Source: Prolixibacteraceae bacterium (lineage in GTDB: Bacteria; Bacteroidota; Bacteroidia; Bacteroidales; Prolixibacteraceae). Taken from it: a stretch of DNA of 64,000 bases. Both the position numbers and the translations under genes were made by a program. Positions 8,068 to 17,659 of the stretch are shown in pieces; position 1 is the stretch's first letter, and the number at the start of each line of letters is the position of its first letter. The DNA lies in assembly GCA_028282705.1 (NCBI GenBank), contig JANQHI010000080.1, forward strand, positions 39,451 through 103,450, read 5' to 3'. The notes below the pieces were generated by a model. That model did not search any database. It was given only the letters and a program-made list of their open reading frames with translations, and had not been told where the DNA came from.

Positions 8068-11000
8068 ATGCAGAAACTTATTTCTTTCCTATTTTCCATG
8101 CTTTTCACTGGCATATTGATAACAGTATTTGCCATTTCCATTGCTTATGCCACATTTATTGAAAATGATTATGGCACCCAAACAGCCAAAATCCTGATCT
8201 ACAATTCCAGGTGGTTTGAGTTCCTTCTACTTCTGATCATGATCAATTTAACAGGAAGCATATTTGTAAATAAGCTGATCAGCAAAAAAAAGTGGACCAT
8301 TTTTCTGTTCCACCTGGCATTCATTATCATTATTATAGGTGCAGCAATTACACGTTACACAAGTTTTGAAGGAAGCATGCACATAAGAGAAGGAAGCACC
8401 TCTTCACAAATTATTTCAGAGAGTACTTATGTAACCATCAAAGCAAAAAAAGGCAACCAGGAATCCATAAAACAGAAAGAGGTAAAATTTTCAGGCTATA
8501 CAGGCAATAAATTCAAGGAAGAAATTTACATAGATGAACAAAAGGTTACCATTAAAAGCCAGCAGTTTGTTCCATCAGCAGCTGAAACAGTTGTGGAAGA
8601 CCCAACTGGAAGCCCCATACTGGCTGTCCTGGCTGTGGGTACTGAAATGCAAAGGGCTGATTTTATCTTAAAACCAGGGCAAACAAAGCTGGTGAAAGGG
8701 CTCACATTTGGTTTTTCTTCAAAAGATGAACAGGCAAATATTTCATTTACTGAAAAGAATGGGCAAATATTCTTTACTTCATCTGATACCATCTTAAAGT
8801 ACAGCACAATGGGGTCAGCTCCTGAAAAACTGGCTCCAGGGCAACAACATCCATTCTCTGAGAACAAGGTTTTCCAGCTGGGTTACACAAGCTTTATGCT
8901 GAAAAAGTTCTATCAGAAAGGAAGCACCAGGCTTATCCATGTCCCACAACACAATGGGGCAATAGGGCAAGATGCCCTTCATGTAGCAATAAGCCTTGGA
9001 AACCAATCCAGGGAACTTTTTGTTTTTGGCACAAAGGGAGTAATTGGGCAACCTGCCCAAACAAGCATAAATGGGATTGAGGTCGCTGTATCATATGGTG
9101 CCAAACTAATAAAATTACCTTTCTCCCTAAAATTGAATGATTTCCAACTGGAAAGGTATCCTGGCTCAAACAGCCCCTCTTCTTATGCCAGTGAAGTGGT
9201 TTTAATTGACAAAACAAACCAAAGAGAATTCCCATATAGGATTTTTATGAATAACATCCTGAAATATAAAGGATACAGGTTTTTCCAATCATCATTTGAC
9301 CAGGATGAAAAAGGGACAATCCTATCAGTAAACCATGATTTTTGGGGTACATTCACCACATACATTGGATACCTGATTATGGTCTTGGGCATGGTCTTTA
9401 CTTTATTCAATAAAAACAGCAGGTTTAAAAGGCTGGTCAGGGCTTCTACAAAACTAAGAGTAGAAAAAGCTAAATATTTTACTGTTTTGGGTTTGGGTGT
9501 GCTGCTTTCTTTTACGTTAACTGCCCAAACAAATGAAGGGCAACCCATTAATAAACAGCATATAAATAAGTTCAGGGAATTGCTTGTCCAAACCAACAAA
9601 GGCAGGATTGAACCTGTAAACACCCTGGCTTCTGAAATTTTGCGTAAAGTTTCGCGCGAAAACAATATAAATGGAATGCCTGCGGCTGAAGTTTTCCTTG
9701 ATATGCAAATCCATCCTGAAAAATGGAAAAATATACCACTGATCAAAGTTTCAAACCCCAGGCTTAGAAAGATTATTGGTATTGCTGACAACTTGGCTCC
9801 CTTAAATTCAGTGGTTACACAGGGTACTCATGGGGGGTATAAACTACAAGGACCGGTACAGAAAGCTTATGAAAAAAAGCCCGCTTTAAGGGATAAATTT
9901 GATAAGGAGGTCATCAATGTTGATGAAAGGGTAAATATATTGATAGGTGTACTTTCAGGGCAGTTTTTATCAATTTTCCCTGTCCCCAATGATGAAAACA
10001 ATAAATGGGTATCTGTTGCCAATGGCAACCTGTTAGGAGAAAAAGGGCATGATGAAGCAAATGCCCTGTTAACTGGTTATTTCAGGTCAGTACAAGAGGC
10101 TATGGGAAATGGTAACTGGGCAAAAGCTGATGAAAAATTGAAAAAATTGAAAGAAAACCAATTGACCTTTGGTACACAGCTAATACCACCTACTGCCAAG
10201 ATTAAACTGGAAGTTTTTTATACCCATTTCAACATTTTTGGTAAACTGGCAAAAGCATATCTGTTTACAGGATTGTTTTTCCTATTGCTTTTATTTATAT
10301 CCCTTTTCAAGCCAAAACTGCATTTCAGGGTACCCATAAAAATTATTAGTATCCTAATCATACTCCTATTTATTACCCACACTGCAGGATTGGGAATAAG
10401 GTGGTATATATCAAGCCATGCCCCCTGGAGCAATGGATATGAATCCATGATCTTTATTAGTTGGGCAACCTGCCTGGCTGGGTTGGCTTTTGCGCGCAGG
10501 TCACAGATCACTCTCTCACTTACAACCATACTTGCAGCTTTAACATTACTGGTAGCTGGGATGAGTTGGATGAGTCCTGAAATCACCAACCTGGTACCTG
10601 TCCTTAAATCCTATTGGCTAATTGTCCATGTGGCTATTATAACTGCCAGTTATGGGTTCCTGGGCATAGGAGCCTTACTTGGGTTGTTAAACCTAATTTT
10701 GATGACTTTGAGGACATCCAGCAATATTTCCAGGCTGACAATCACTATTAAAGAGTTAGTATACATCATTGAGATGGCCCTTATCATTGGTTTATTTATG
10801 CTCACCATAGGTTCATTCATTGGAGGGGTATGGGCAAATGAATCTTGGGGGCGTTATTGGGGCTGGGATCCCAAAGAAACCTGGGCATTGGTAACCATAT
10901 TGGTTTATTCTTTTATTATACATATGCACAAAATACCTGGATTCAAAGGGCATTTCCAGGTTAGTGCAGCAGCTCTTGTTGGTTTTGGGTCAGTATTAAT

Positions 11001-11184
11001 GACCTACTTTGGGGTAAATTATTATTTATCTGGATTGCATTCATATGCAGGGGGTGAAGCTGTCCCTATACCTGTTGGGGTTTATATAGCCATAGTTATT
11101 GTGGTTATGATGATTTTTTTAGCTTATATATCAGAACACTATTCAAAAAATAAAAAAAGTGTGGTCATTGTTGACGATTTGTGA
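8068..11184 (+). CDS. Fused system II cytochrome c synthase CcsBA (ResB-CcsA)
   Basis: A 1038-residue membrane protein that exports haem and attaches it to CXXCH sites in the periplasm. The N-terminal half is ResB/Ccs1-like: three helices up to about residue 95, a large periplasmic domain, and a helix near 430-447 (YIGYLIMVLGMVFTLF). A second hydrophobic segment (VLGLGVLLSFTLTAQ) and a soluble domain then lead to the CcsA half, with about eight helices and the tryptophan-rich haem-handling motif WGRYWGWDPKETWA near residues 927-940. This length is normal for Bacteroidota fusions. Being last in the cytochrome cluster, it probably serves the more than twenty haem sites encoded upstream, and may handle the CX3CH site. 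Confidence 0.92.
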   Translation: MQKLISFLFSMLFTGILITVFAISIAYATFIENDYGTQTAKILIYNSRWFEFLLLLIMINLTGSIFVNKLISKKKWTIFLFHLAFIIIIIGAAITRYTSFEGSMHIREGSTSSQIISESTYVTIKAKKGNQESIKQKEVKFSGYTGNKFKEEIYIDEQKVTIKSQQFVPSAAETVVEDPTGSPILAVLAVGTEMQRADFILKPGQTKLVKGLTFGFSSKDEQANISFTEKNGQIFFTSSDTILKYSTMGSAPEKLAPGQQHPFSENKVFQLGYTSFMLKKFYQKGSTRLIHVPQHNGAIGQDALHVAISLGNQSRELFVFGTKGVIGQPAQTSINGIEVAVSYGAKLIKLPFSLKLNDFQLERYPGSNSPSSYASEVVLIDKTNQREFPYRIFMNNILKYKGYRFFQSSFDQDEKGTILSVNHDFWGTFTTYIGYLIMVLGMVFTLFNKNSRFKRLVRASTKLRVEKAKYFTVLGLGVLLSFTLTAQTNEGQPINKQHINKFRELLVQTNKGRIEPVNTLASEILRKVSRENNINGMPAAEVFLDMQIHPEKWKNIPLIKVSNPRLRKIIGIADNLAPLNSVVTQGTHGGYKLQGPVQKAYEKKPALRDKFDKEVINVDERVNILIGVLSGQFLSIFPVPNDENNKWVSVANGNLLGEKGHDEANALLTGYFRSVQEAMGNGNWAKADEKLKKLKENQLTFGTQLIPPTAKIKLEVFYTHFNIFGKLAKAYLFTGLFFLLLLFISLFKPKLHFRVPIKIISILIILLFITHTAGLGIRWYISSHAPWSNGYESMIFISWATCLAGLAFARRSQITLSLTTILAALTLLVAGMSWMSPEITNLVPVLKSYWLIVHVAIITASYGFLGIGALLGLLNLILMTLRTSSNISRLTITIKELVYIIEMALIIGLFMLTIGSFIGGVWANESWGRYWGWDPKETWALVTILVYSFIIHMHKIPGFKGHFQVSAAALVGFGSVLMTYFGVNYYLSGLHSYAGGEAVPIPVGVYIAIVIVVMMIFLAYISEHYSKNKKSVVIVDDL

Positions 11185-11268
11185 AAGCTTTAGAAAAGGA
11201 ATTTGGTTTCCAGCAACAGATTGAAACTGATTTTTATTTATTTTGCATGTTTTAATAATAAATTCTGA

Positions 11269-12315
11269 ATGCAAGAATACATTGATCTTCTAAAAGACTT
11301 GATCAGCACACCTTCAATAAGCAGGGATGAGGAAAATGCAGCTGCAGTTATGCGCAAATTCCTGATTGGGAAAGGCATCCAGTTCAATATAAAAAAACAC
11401 AACACCTGGGCACTAAACAAATATTTTACTGAAGGGAAACCTGTCATCCTTTTAAATTCACATATTGATACAGTAAAACCCGTCAAAGGTTGGACTGTTG
11501 ACCCCTACCAACCATTTGAAGAAGAGGATAAGATCACAGGGCTTGGGAGCAATGACGCAGGAGGGCCACTGGTGTCATTATTGGCCACTTTTATCCATTT
11601 CTACCATAGGATTGACCTGCCTTACAACCTGGTTTTTGCTGCCACTGCTGAAGAAGAGATATCAGGAATTAATGGTATTGAATGTATATTAAATGATATC
11701 CCAAAGGCTGATTTTGCCATAGTGGGAGAACCCACAGGGATGAACCTTGCCATAGCTGAGAAAGGGTTGATGGTGCTTGATTGCATTGCCCGTGGAAAAT
11801 CAGGGCATGCTGCACGAAATGAGGGGGTTAATGCAATATATAAAGCCATTGAAGACATCCAGATTTTGTTAAACTATAAGTTTGAAAAAGTTTCGGAACT
11901 ACTGGGGCCTGTTAAAATTTCTGTAACACAGATCAATGCTGGAGAACAGCATAATGTGGTTCCTGACATGTGCACTTACACAGCTGATGTGCGCTCCAAT
12001 GAGCACTATTCAAATGAAGATATCTATAAAATTGTTTACACCTTATTGGAATCAGAAGTTCAGGCACGTTCCTTTAGGTTAAACTCCTCTGGCATTGAAA
12101 CCAGCCACCCATTTGCACAAAAAGCCATGTCGTTGGGTATCCATTGTTATGGTTCACCCACCACCTCTGACCAGGCTGTTATCCCCTACCCTTCAGCAAA
12201 AATGGGGCCGGGAGAGTCAGCACGTTCACATACTGCCAATGAACATATTTTTAAATCAGAGATATTTGCAGGCATTGAGCGTTTTATAGAATTGCTAGAG
12301 GGGTTGGAATTGTAG
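11269..12315 (+). CDS. argE: ArgE-like M20 deacylase (N-acylornithine/N-acylcitrulline)
   Basis: A 348-residue M20-family zinc peptidase. It shows the metal-site motifs LLNSHIDTVKP (His ligand), GLGSNDAGG (bridging Asp), ATAEEEISG (catalytic and ligand Glu), VGEPTG and the late His in RSHTANEHI. The dimerisation insert runs from about residue 160 to 270. In Bacteroidota this enzyme removes the acyl group after carbamoylation, acting on N-acylcitrulline; with the succinyl-type ArgF' here the substrate is probably N-succinylcitrulline (inference from family knowledge). It stands alone between the cytochrome cluster and a CPBP gene, away from the main arginine operon. Close relatives include ArgE/DapE/LysK enzymes, but the full local arginine set favours ArgE. 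Confidence 0.85.
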   Translation: MQEYIDLLKDLISTPSISRDEENAAAVMRKFLIGKGIQFNIKKHNTWALNKYFTEGKPVILLNSHIDTVKPVKGWTVDPYQPFEEEDKITGLGSNDAGGPLVSLLATFIHFYHRIDLPYNLVFAATAEEEISGINGIECILNDIPKADFAIVGEPTGMNLAIAEKGLMVLDCIARGKSGHAARNEGVNAIYKAIEDIQILLNYKFEKVSELLGPVKISVTQINAGEQHNVVPDMCTYTADVRSNEHYSNEDIYKIVYTLLESEVQARSFRLNSSGIETSHPFAQKAMSLGIHCYGSPTTSDQAVIPYPSAKMGPGESARSHTANEHIFKSEIFAGIERFIELLEGLEL

Positions 12316-12419
12316 AAGCTTCCTCCTGTTTGTCTGCACAGGCAGACCCAACCATACAAAGGAAAACCCTGAAAAATGATAATATATTTTTACCTTCATA
12401 GTATAAAGGCTACTGAGAT

Positions 12420-13187
12420 ATGAACCAAAAATCTTTTAAGCCATTTCTATCTTACCTGTGGTTTAACCTGATGGTTTTATCCTATTTACTTTTTTCTTAT
12501 TATTTTTTTGATGGTTGGTGGTATTCTTCTATTGGCACAACCCTGATACTCTTTTTTAGTTTCCTGCTTTGGGGCAAAGGCTTTCTCAGCATTGTTGGTT
12601 TGATTTTAAAAGCTAAGACAGTTTTGCTTTCTGTCCTTTTTACAGTTGTAATCATCCTGGTCTCCTGGGTTATGATGAGTTATATAGGCTCAAAAAATGG
12701 CCTTGCCATCGAAACTACAGGCTGGAAAAATTACTACCACGATGTTTTTTATATCCTGAATGAAGAGATTATTGTTGGAGCCATAACCTTATATTTTTTG
12801 GTAAACAAATGGAAACTAAAACCTTTGTTGGCTTCTGCCCTGCTGGGAGTAGCTTTCTCCCTGATTCATTTTGCTTTCTATAAATGGATCTTTAACGATA
12901 GGGGTATTATCTCAATAGCCACTTTAACCACACTGTTCCTGGTAGGTTTTGTTAGGAACAACCTGATCTTGCAAACAGGGCATATTGCTTATTCCTGGGC
13001 TCTCCATTTTGGTTGGATGGTAGTTATGTTTGGTTGCCATCATATTGACATAGGTACCAATAAAGCACTCTCTGAACTTGAAAGGTTTAATATTTTCATG
13101 GGCTCAACAGAAATGTTATTAACCTCCTTATTTTTGGCAATAGGAAGCATGTTGCATTGGTTTTTGAAGCATAAAAACACAGGTTAG
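12420..13187 (+). CDS. CPBP-family (Abi-like) intramembrane protease homologue
   Basis: A 255-residue membrane protein with about seven hydrophobic helices. It carries degenerate CPBP/Abi motifs: NEEIIVGAI (motif 1 EE pair, but the usual Arg of EEXXXR is absent), FSLIHFAF (motif 2 His) and HIAYSWALHFGWMV (motif 3). Family members include CAAX-prenyl-type proteases, bacteriocin self-immunity proteins and scaffolds. The missing Arg leaves proteolytic activity uncertain. It stands alone after the ArgE-like gene with no obvious functional partner. Confidence 0.7.
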   Translation: MNQKSFKPFLSYLWFNLMVLSYLLFSYYFFDGWWYSSIGTTLILFFSFLLWGKGFLSIVGLILKAKTVLLSVLFTVVIILVSWVMMSYIGSKNGLAIETTGWKNYYHDVFYILNEEIIVGAITLYFLVNKWKLKPLLASALLGVAFSLIHFAFYKWIFNDRGIISIATLTTLFLVGFVRNNLILQTGHIAYSWALHFGWMVVMFGCHHIDIGTNKALSELERFNIFMGSTEMLLTSLFLAIGSMLHWFLKHKNTG

Positions 13188-13508
13188 CTGCTTTTCATAC
13201 CACCAGTTGAAAAACCACCAATAAAAGACAAAAAAGTATTAATTACTTGTTTTTTAATTATAAAGGTCATAATTTAGCTTTACTAATTTTAACACAAACA
13301 CACATGAAGCATTTACTATTTATACCCAAGATTTATCAAAACAAATTTTTTATGTTAAAATTGGCTCTGCCCAATTACTTCTCTATTTTTTCATTATTTA
13401 GAGGGTTTCTCTTAATAGCCCATTTTAAATAGGCTTCTACAATTTTCTTAAATAGGCCTACCAATTAGGCTATATAACCATCCATAACTAAATTAAAATT
13501 TAACCAAT
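13188..13508. other. 321-bp AT-rich intergenic region with a short direct repeat
   Basis: No convincing gene: an open frame at 13247-13432 has no recognisable composition or start context. TTAAATAGGC occurs twice (13425-13434 and 13448-13457), 23 bp apart, just upstream of the next gene. The repeat could be a regulator site or chance in AT-rich DNA. Confidence 0.4.
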
Positions 13509-14579
13509 ATGAAGGCAATAATACTTACTGCATGGATAATCATTTTATTAGTGTTTATCCCATTTGAGGTCCTAGCAAGTTCAAAAAAAACAAAGAAAGA
13601 TTCAAAAATGAATCAAGATACTTTCAAATTAGATTTGGTACTTTATGAAGAAAATACAACAAAGACATTTTATGGCAATAAGAGCTATGATCTAATTATA
13701 TTGAAAAATGCAGTAAGAGGATTCAAATATGATATAGAAATACAACATGAGGTTGGATTGTTACCTTCATTACCTATTGTACCATCTTTGGTATATACTC
13801 TTACTGACACAAAAGATAATGATTGCAAAGAATTAGAAAACAAGATTGGCACTTTGGCAAACTTTCAAACAAGCAATAGTCTCAAAAGGACAGAAAAAGA
13901 ACTAGCCAAACTTATAAGGCAGTTAGAAAATGAATTAAAAGTTACCAAATGTAAAGATGAGAACCTTAAAAAAACAGCTGAAAAATGGATTAAAACTGCT
14001 ACACAAAAGGTTGAGCAGAAAATACATGTAAAAACTGGAGAAACTATAACCTTAACAGTTAAACGTGATGAAATAAAATGGATATTTATTTTTAAAGGAA
14101 AAGGATTAGGAACTTGGGTAACATCTTATGGTTTTGGGTTTATGGGAGTTGACAAAGATAATTATTATACCAAACAAGTACCTGACACTTCACTATACAA
14201 AGTACTAAAAGCACATAAACCTAAGGCCCTGGATTTGAAACATGTCCCTGCTGTTTTTTTCTCTTACTTTCCTTCTCAGAATTTCAATACAATGCTTAAC
14301 CAAAGTTTAACTGGAGGCCTTGGGTTTGATTTATCAGCCCCTGTTGTTTTCCTTGGGTATAATGTATTGTTTAGAAATAATATTGGTGCCAGTATAGGTG
14401 TAGCTTTCCAGGAACAATATAGCCTAAAAAACCAGTATTCAGAAAATGATATTGTATCAGGTGGCATACCCACGGAAAATTTACATGACAAGATATACAG
14501 GCCAAAAATCTTTTTTGCCGTACACTTTAGGTTTGGAGAAAATCCATTTAAAAATAGACAAACTAACACTAAGGAATAG
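13509..14579 (+). CDS. Exported protein of unknown function, probable C-terminal barrel
   Basis: A 356-residue protein I do not recognise. It has a signal peptide (IILTAWIIILLVFIPFEVLASS) and then a mixed region. A coiled, Lys/Glu-rich helical segment covers about residues 115-180 (KRTEKELAKLIRQLENELKV) and contains a cysteine pair. The last 110 residues alternate like outer-membrane strands (GGLGFDLSAPVVFLGYNVLF, NNIGASIGVAF, KIFFAVHFRF). The near-terminal aromatic in HFRFG fits a barrel, although about 12 polar residues follow. It is followed 59 bp later by a small cytosolic protein that may be its partner. More AT-rich codon use than the metabolic genes suggests an accessory gene. Confidence 0.6.
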   Translation: MKAIILTAWIIILLVFIPFEVLASSKKTKKDSKMNQDTFKLDLVLYEENTTKTFYGNKSYDLIILKNAVRGFKYDIEIQHEVGLLPSLPIVPSLVYTLTDTKDNDCKELENKIGTLANFQTSNSLKRTEKELAKLIRQLENELKVTKCKDENLKKTAEKWIKTATQKVEQKIHVKTGETITLTVKRDEIKWIFIFKGKGLGTWVTSYGFGFMGVDKDNYYTKQVPDTSLYKVLKAHKPKALDLKHVPAVFFSYFPSQNFNTMLNQSLTGGLGFDLSAPVVFLGYNVLFRNNIGASIGVAFQEQYSLKNQYSENDIVSGGIPTENLHDKIYRPKIFFAVHFRFGENPFKNRQTNTKE

Positions 14580-14638
14580 AAAAAGTATGCAATAATGAAG
14601 CCTAAATACTAAAACACCATATTCAAAAAAATCAATAA

Positions 14639-15070
14639 ATGACTGAGATTACACTTACATCAACACAACTTGATCAGATAAAAAAAGATATGGATGATCA
14701 GGTTACCATGCTAACTGATGCCCAGGTTAATGCATTGGCACAAAAAGTAAATAAAGAAATTAACCTCCCTTTCCTGGTAGAAGAAAAGGAGTTCATTGTA
14801 TTTGCCAAGCTTATTAAATGGGTAGATAAACAACTCTATCAATTATTGCCCAATGAATATTATGAGCTGGTAAAAAATTCCACTGATGGTATTTCAAAAG
14901 AAGAAGCTAATACAATTGAAAAAAGGCTTACTCCTCTTATCAATAATGTAGTGAATATCCCTGTTTTGACTGAAAAACAAGAAGCCAAATTAATTGGTTT
15001 GATCCTAGGGCTAATTATAAAAGCCATGGTAAAAGGGTTTCATTTGGAGGAAGTAGAACCAGAAGAGTAA
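14639..15070 (+). CDS. Small soluble protein of unknown function with internal duplication
   Basis: A 143-residue acidic, helical protein without signal or membrane helix; I recognise no family. Its two halves look like copies of one unit. INLPFLVEEKEFIVFAKLI (about residues 43-61) matches VNIPVLTEKQEAKLIGLIL (about 103-121) in position and pattern, each preceded by a helix rich in Lys/Asn. It lies 59 bp after the exported unknown protein and about 200 bp before the MFS gene. Co-transcription with the former is plausible. Confidence 0.6.
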   Translation: MTEITLTSTQLDQIKKDMDDQVTMLTDAQVNALAQKVNKEINLPFLVEEKEFIVFAKLIKWVDKQLYQLLPNEYYELVKNSTDGISKEEANTIEKRLTPLINNVVNIPVLTEKQEAKLIGLILGLIIKAMVKGFHLEEVEPEE

Positions 15071-15272
15071 CCTACAAATACAAGTGATATTTAACTAACC
15101 CCTACTGGTGCAGGTTTATAATCTGTACTTTTCATATCAAATAACTATATTTTGATTTTGTAATTTGCGAAAATAGTGTAACAACTTCAAGATTTAAGCT
15201 AGCCAAAAATAACTTTCCTGAAAAATTCCCCTTATTTTGTAGCTTCAAAACTAAAACCTAGGGGGAATTTTT

Positions 15273-16631
15273 ATGGAACAAGTAAAAAAAGCATTAAATG
15301 AGTCTGCTACACTTAGATGGGGGATATTAATATTAGTTGGTTTTATCCTTTCTGTCAACTACTATTTTTATGATGCTTTTTCAACCCTCAAAGACATGCT
15401 AAAGGCTGAGTTTGGCTTTACCAATACTGACTACGGCCTGTTTGTTTCCTTTTATTCCATACCCAATACCTTCCTGCTTATGGCTGTTATTGGGGGCATT
15501 ATCCTGGATAAAGTGGGCATCAGGAGGACTGGTTTTGCCTTTGTGTTTTTTATGGCTTTTGGTGCTTTGTTAACAGCCTATGGGGCTTCAGAGTACTATG
15601 GAAATGGTGGATTTGGATATGGATTTATGCAGTCCTTCCTACCTAATTATTCCCCAGAACTTAAAATGATGCTTCTTGGAAGGTTCTTCTTTGGATTGGG
15701 AGCAGAAACAAGTATTGTGGTGGTAAGCAAAATCCTGGTAAAATGGTTTAAAGGGCGTGACCTTGCACTGGCATTTGGGCTAAAAGTTGGCTTTGGAAGG
15801 TTGGGTACATTTGCAGCCCTTCAAATATCACCAGTGGTAGCCCAAGGAGGAGAAGCACTCACAACAGCAATATGGCTAGCAGCAATTTTAACCTCTACTG
15901 GCTTGCTGGCATTTTTGGTTTATATGCTATTTGATGCCAAACTGGACAAGCAGGTTAACCTCACTCAAAAAATGTCTGAGAAAGATAAGTTCAAATTCAG
16001 TGATGTACTAGATATTTTAGGTAATAGGGCATATTTATACATTGCCTTGTTATGTGTAACTTTTTATTCAGCTGTATTCCCATTTATGGCCTATGCCCCT
16101 GACTTTTTTGCTGATAAATTTGGATTTACTGATGTACAAAGTGGAAGGATAACATCCCTCCTTCCCCTGGGTACATTGATTTGCACTCCTTTAATAGGGT
16201 TATTTATTGACAGGAAAGGAAAAAGTGCAACTGTAATGATTTTTGGATCCCTCATATTACTGGCTGTCCACCTAACATTTGGTTTAACCAACATGCTGCC
16301 TTATGTACCAATGGTGATGCTAGGAATAGCCTTCTCTTTGGTACCAGCCTCTATGTGGCCAAGTATGGTAAAATTGGTAAAAGAAAAACAAATTGGTACT
16401 GCCTATGGATTAATGTATTCCATCCAAAACCTGGGATTATGGGGTTTCCCATTAATTGCAGGTATTTTATTGGACAAAACCAATCCAGGCAACCCTGAAG
16501 TTGCTGATTATACAGCCCCAATATTTATGTTTGCTGCCCTTGGATTATTAGGGTTGATCTTTGCCCTTTTACTTAAATATGAAAACAAAAAGAAAGGCTT
16601 TGGGGTGGAACTTCCTCTAAATAAAAAGTAA
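15273..16631 (+). CDS. Major facilitator superfamily transporter
   Basis: A 452-residue inner-membrane transporter with about 12 helices and a central cytosolic loop near residues 225-250 (DAKLDKQVNLTQKMSEKDKFKF). The N-terminal half has the signature-like GRFFFGLGAETSIVVVSKILVKWF and the inter-helix loop DKVGIRRTG, a form of the MFS DRXGRR motif. The second-half copy is IDRKGKSAT. The overall pattern is reminiscent of the MFSD1/nitrate-sugar-phosphate type, but the substrate cannot be assigned. The ATG follows a purine-rich AGGGGGAA. It is probably monocistronic. Confidence 0.85.
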   Translation: MEQVKKALNESATLRWGILILVGFILSVNYYFYDAFSTLKDMLKAEFGFTNTDYGLFVSFYSIPNTFLLMAVIGGIILDKVGIRRTGFAFVFFMAFGALLTAYGASEYYGNGGFGYGFMQSFLPNYSPELKMMLLGRFFFGLGAETSIVVVSKILVKWFKGRDLALAFGLKVGFGRLGTFAALQISPVVAQGGEALTTAIWLAAILTSTGLLAFLVYMLFDAKLDKQVNLTQKMSEKDKFKFSDVLDILGNRAYLYIALLCVTFYSAVFPFMAYAPDFFADKFGFTDVQSGRITSLLPLGTLICTPLIGLFIDRKGKSATVMIFGSLILLAVHLTFGLTNMLPYVPMVMLGIAFSLVPASMWPSMVKLVKEKQIGTAYGLMYSIQNLGLWGFPLIAGILLDKTNPGNPEVADYTAPIFMFAALGLLGLIFALLLKYENKKKGFGVELPLNKK

Positions 16632-16706
16632 ACTCTATATTCAATTGATTGCCCATCACTTATGCTTCAATTATTGTTGTATTTTTATACATAATAAAAA
16701 TAGGTA

Positions 16707-17588
16707 GTGGAAAACGAGCTTGCTTTGGTAGAAACCCATATAGTCCCAGGAATTAAGGATGAGCTTAGGTTATCAGACTATGTTCCTGGTATCTTTATTA
16801 CCATTTCTTCCAAAAAAGGAATGAAAAAAGCCATTAACAAAGGGCTTGTAAAAATCAATGGGGCTAGGGCATTCACTGCTGATTATATTAGGGGTGGGGA
16901 AACTATTGAACTATATCAACAAAGCAAGATAAACCAACCAAAAATTAAATTAAAGTTGGATATCCTGTTTGAAGATGAGTACCTGGCAGTAGTTAACAAA
17001 CCTCCAGGGATTGAGGTAAGTGGAAACAAAAAATGGATATTGGAGAATGCCCTTCATTCAAATATAAAACCAAGCTTCCAAAAAGATGCATTACCAAACC
17101 CACAAGCTATCCACAGGCTTGATTTTCCCACAAGTGGGGTACTACTGGTTGGCAAAACACATAGCACAGTAAAAACCCTTAATAAACTTTTTGAAGAAAG
17201 AAAGATTGTAAAAACATACCATGCCATCACCATTGGTGAAATGAACAAGGAAGGCACAATCACTACAAATGTGGATGGAAAAAATGCCTCATCAGAATAC
17301 ACAGTATTAAGAGAAGTAAATTCTGAAAGGTTTGGTAGTTTAAATTTAACCAAGCTTGTACCCCACACTGGAAGAAAACACCAGCTAAGGAGACACATGG
17401 CTGAGTTGGGAAACCCAATTTTAGGAGATGCAGATTATGGTAAAGAAGGATTGATATTAAAAGGGAAAGGATTATACCTGCATGCAAGTTCCCTTGAATT
17501 CATACATCCCCTTACAAATGAACAACTAAAAATAAATGCTCCACTTCCAAAAAAGTTTTTAAAAATATTTCCTGAAAAGTACCCCTAA
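16707..17588 (+). CDS. RluA-family 23S rRNA/tRNA pseudouridine synthase
   Basis: A 293-residue enzyme that isomerises uridine to pseudouridine in RNA. The start is GTG. An N-terminal S4-like RNA-binding segment spans about residues 20-72 (MKKAINKGLVKING, GGETIELY). The catalytic domain has the family motif HRLDFPTSG at residues 136-144 with the nucleophilic Asp139, plus LVPHTGRKHQLRRHM and HPLTNEQL near the C-terminus. The subfamily (RluA, C or D) and target base cannot be fixed from sequence. Confidence 0.88.
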   Translation: MENELALVETHIVPGIKDELRLSDYVPGIFITISSKKGMKKAINKGLVKINGARAFTADYIRGGETIELYQQSKINQPKIKLKLDILFEDEYLAVVNKPPGIEVSGNKKWILENALHSNIKPSFQKDALPNPQAIHRLDFPTSGVLLVGKTHSTVKTLNKLFEERKIVKTYHAITIGEMNKEGTITTNVDGKNASSEYTVLREVNSERFGSLNLTKLVPHTGRKHQLRRHMAELGNPILGDADYGKEGLILKGKGLYLHASSLEFIHPLTNEQLKINAPLPKKFLKIFPEKYP

Positions 17589-17659
17589 TTGACTTTATGA
17601 AATAGTAAAGCCAGCAAATTGAAGTATTTCAACAATATTACGATTATCTATGTTGTAGA

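Noticed and set aside
12332..12347. GTCTGC-ACAG-GCAGAC hairpin after the ArgE-like gene
   Set aside because: A perfect 6-bp stem but no T-run follows, so it was not called a terminator; it could be chance or part of a small repeat.
13247..13432. Open frame of 61 codons between the CPBP gene and the exported unknown gene
   Set aside because: Low-complexity AT-rich composition, no start context and no recognisable protein pattern; it looks like chance.
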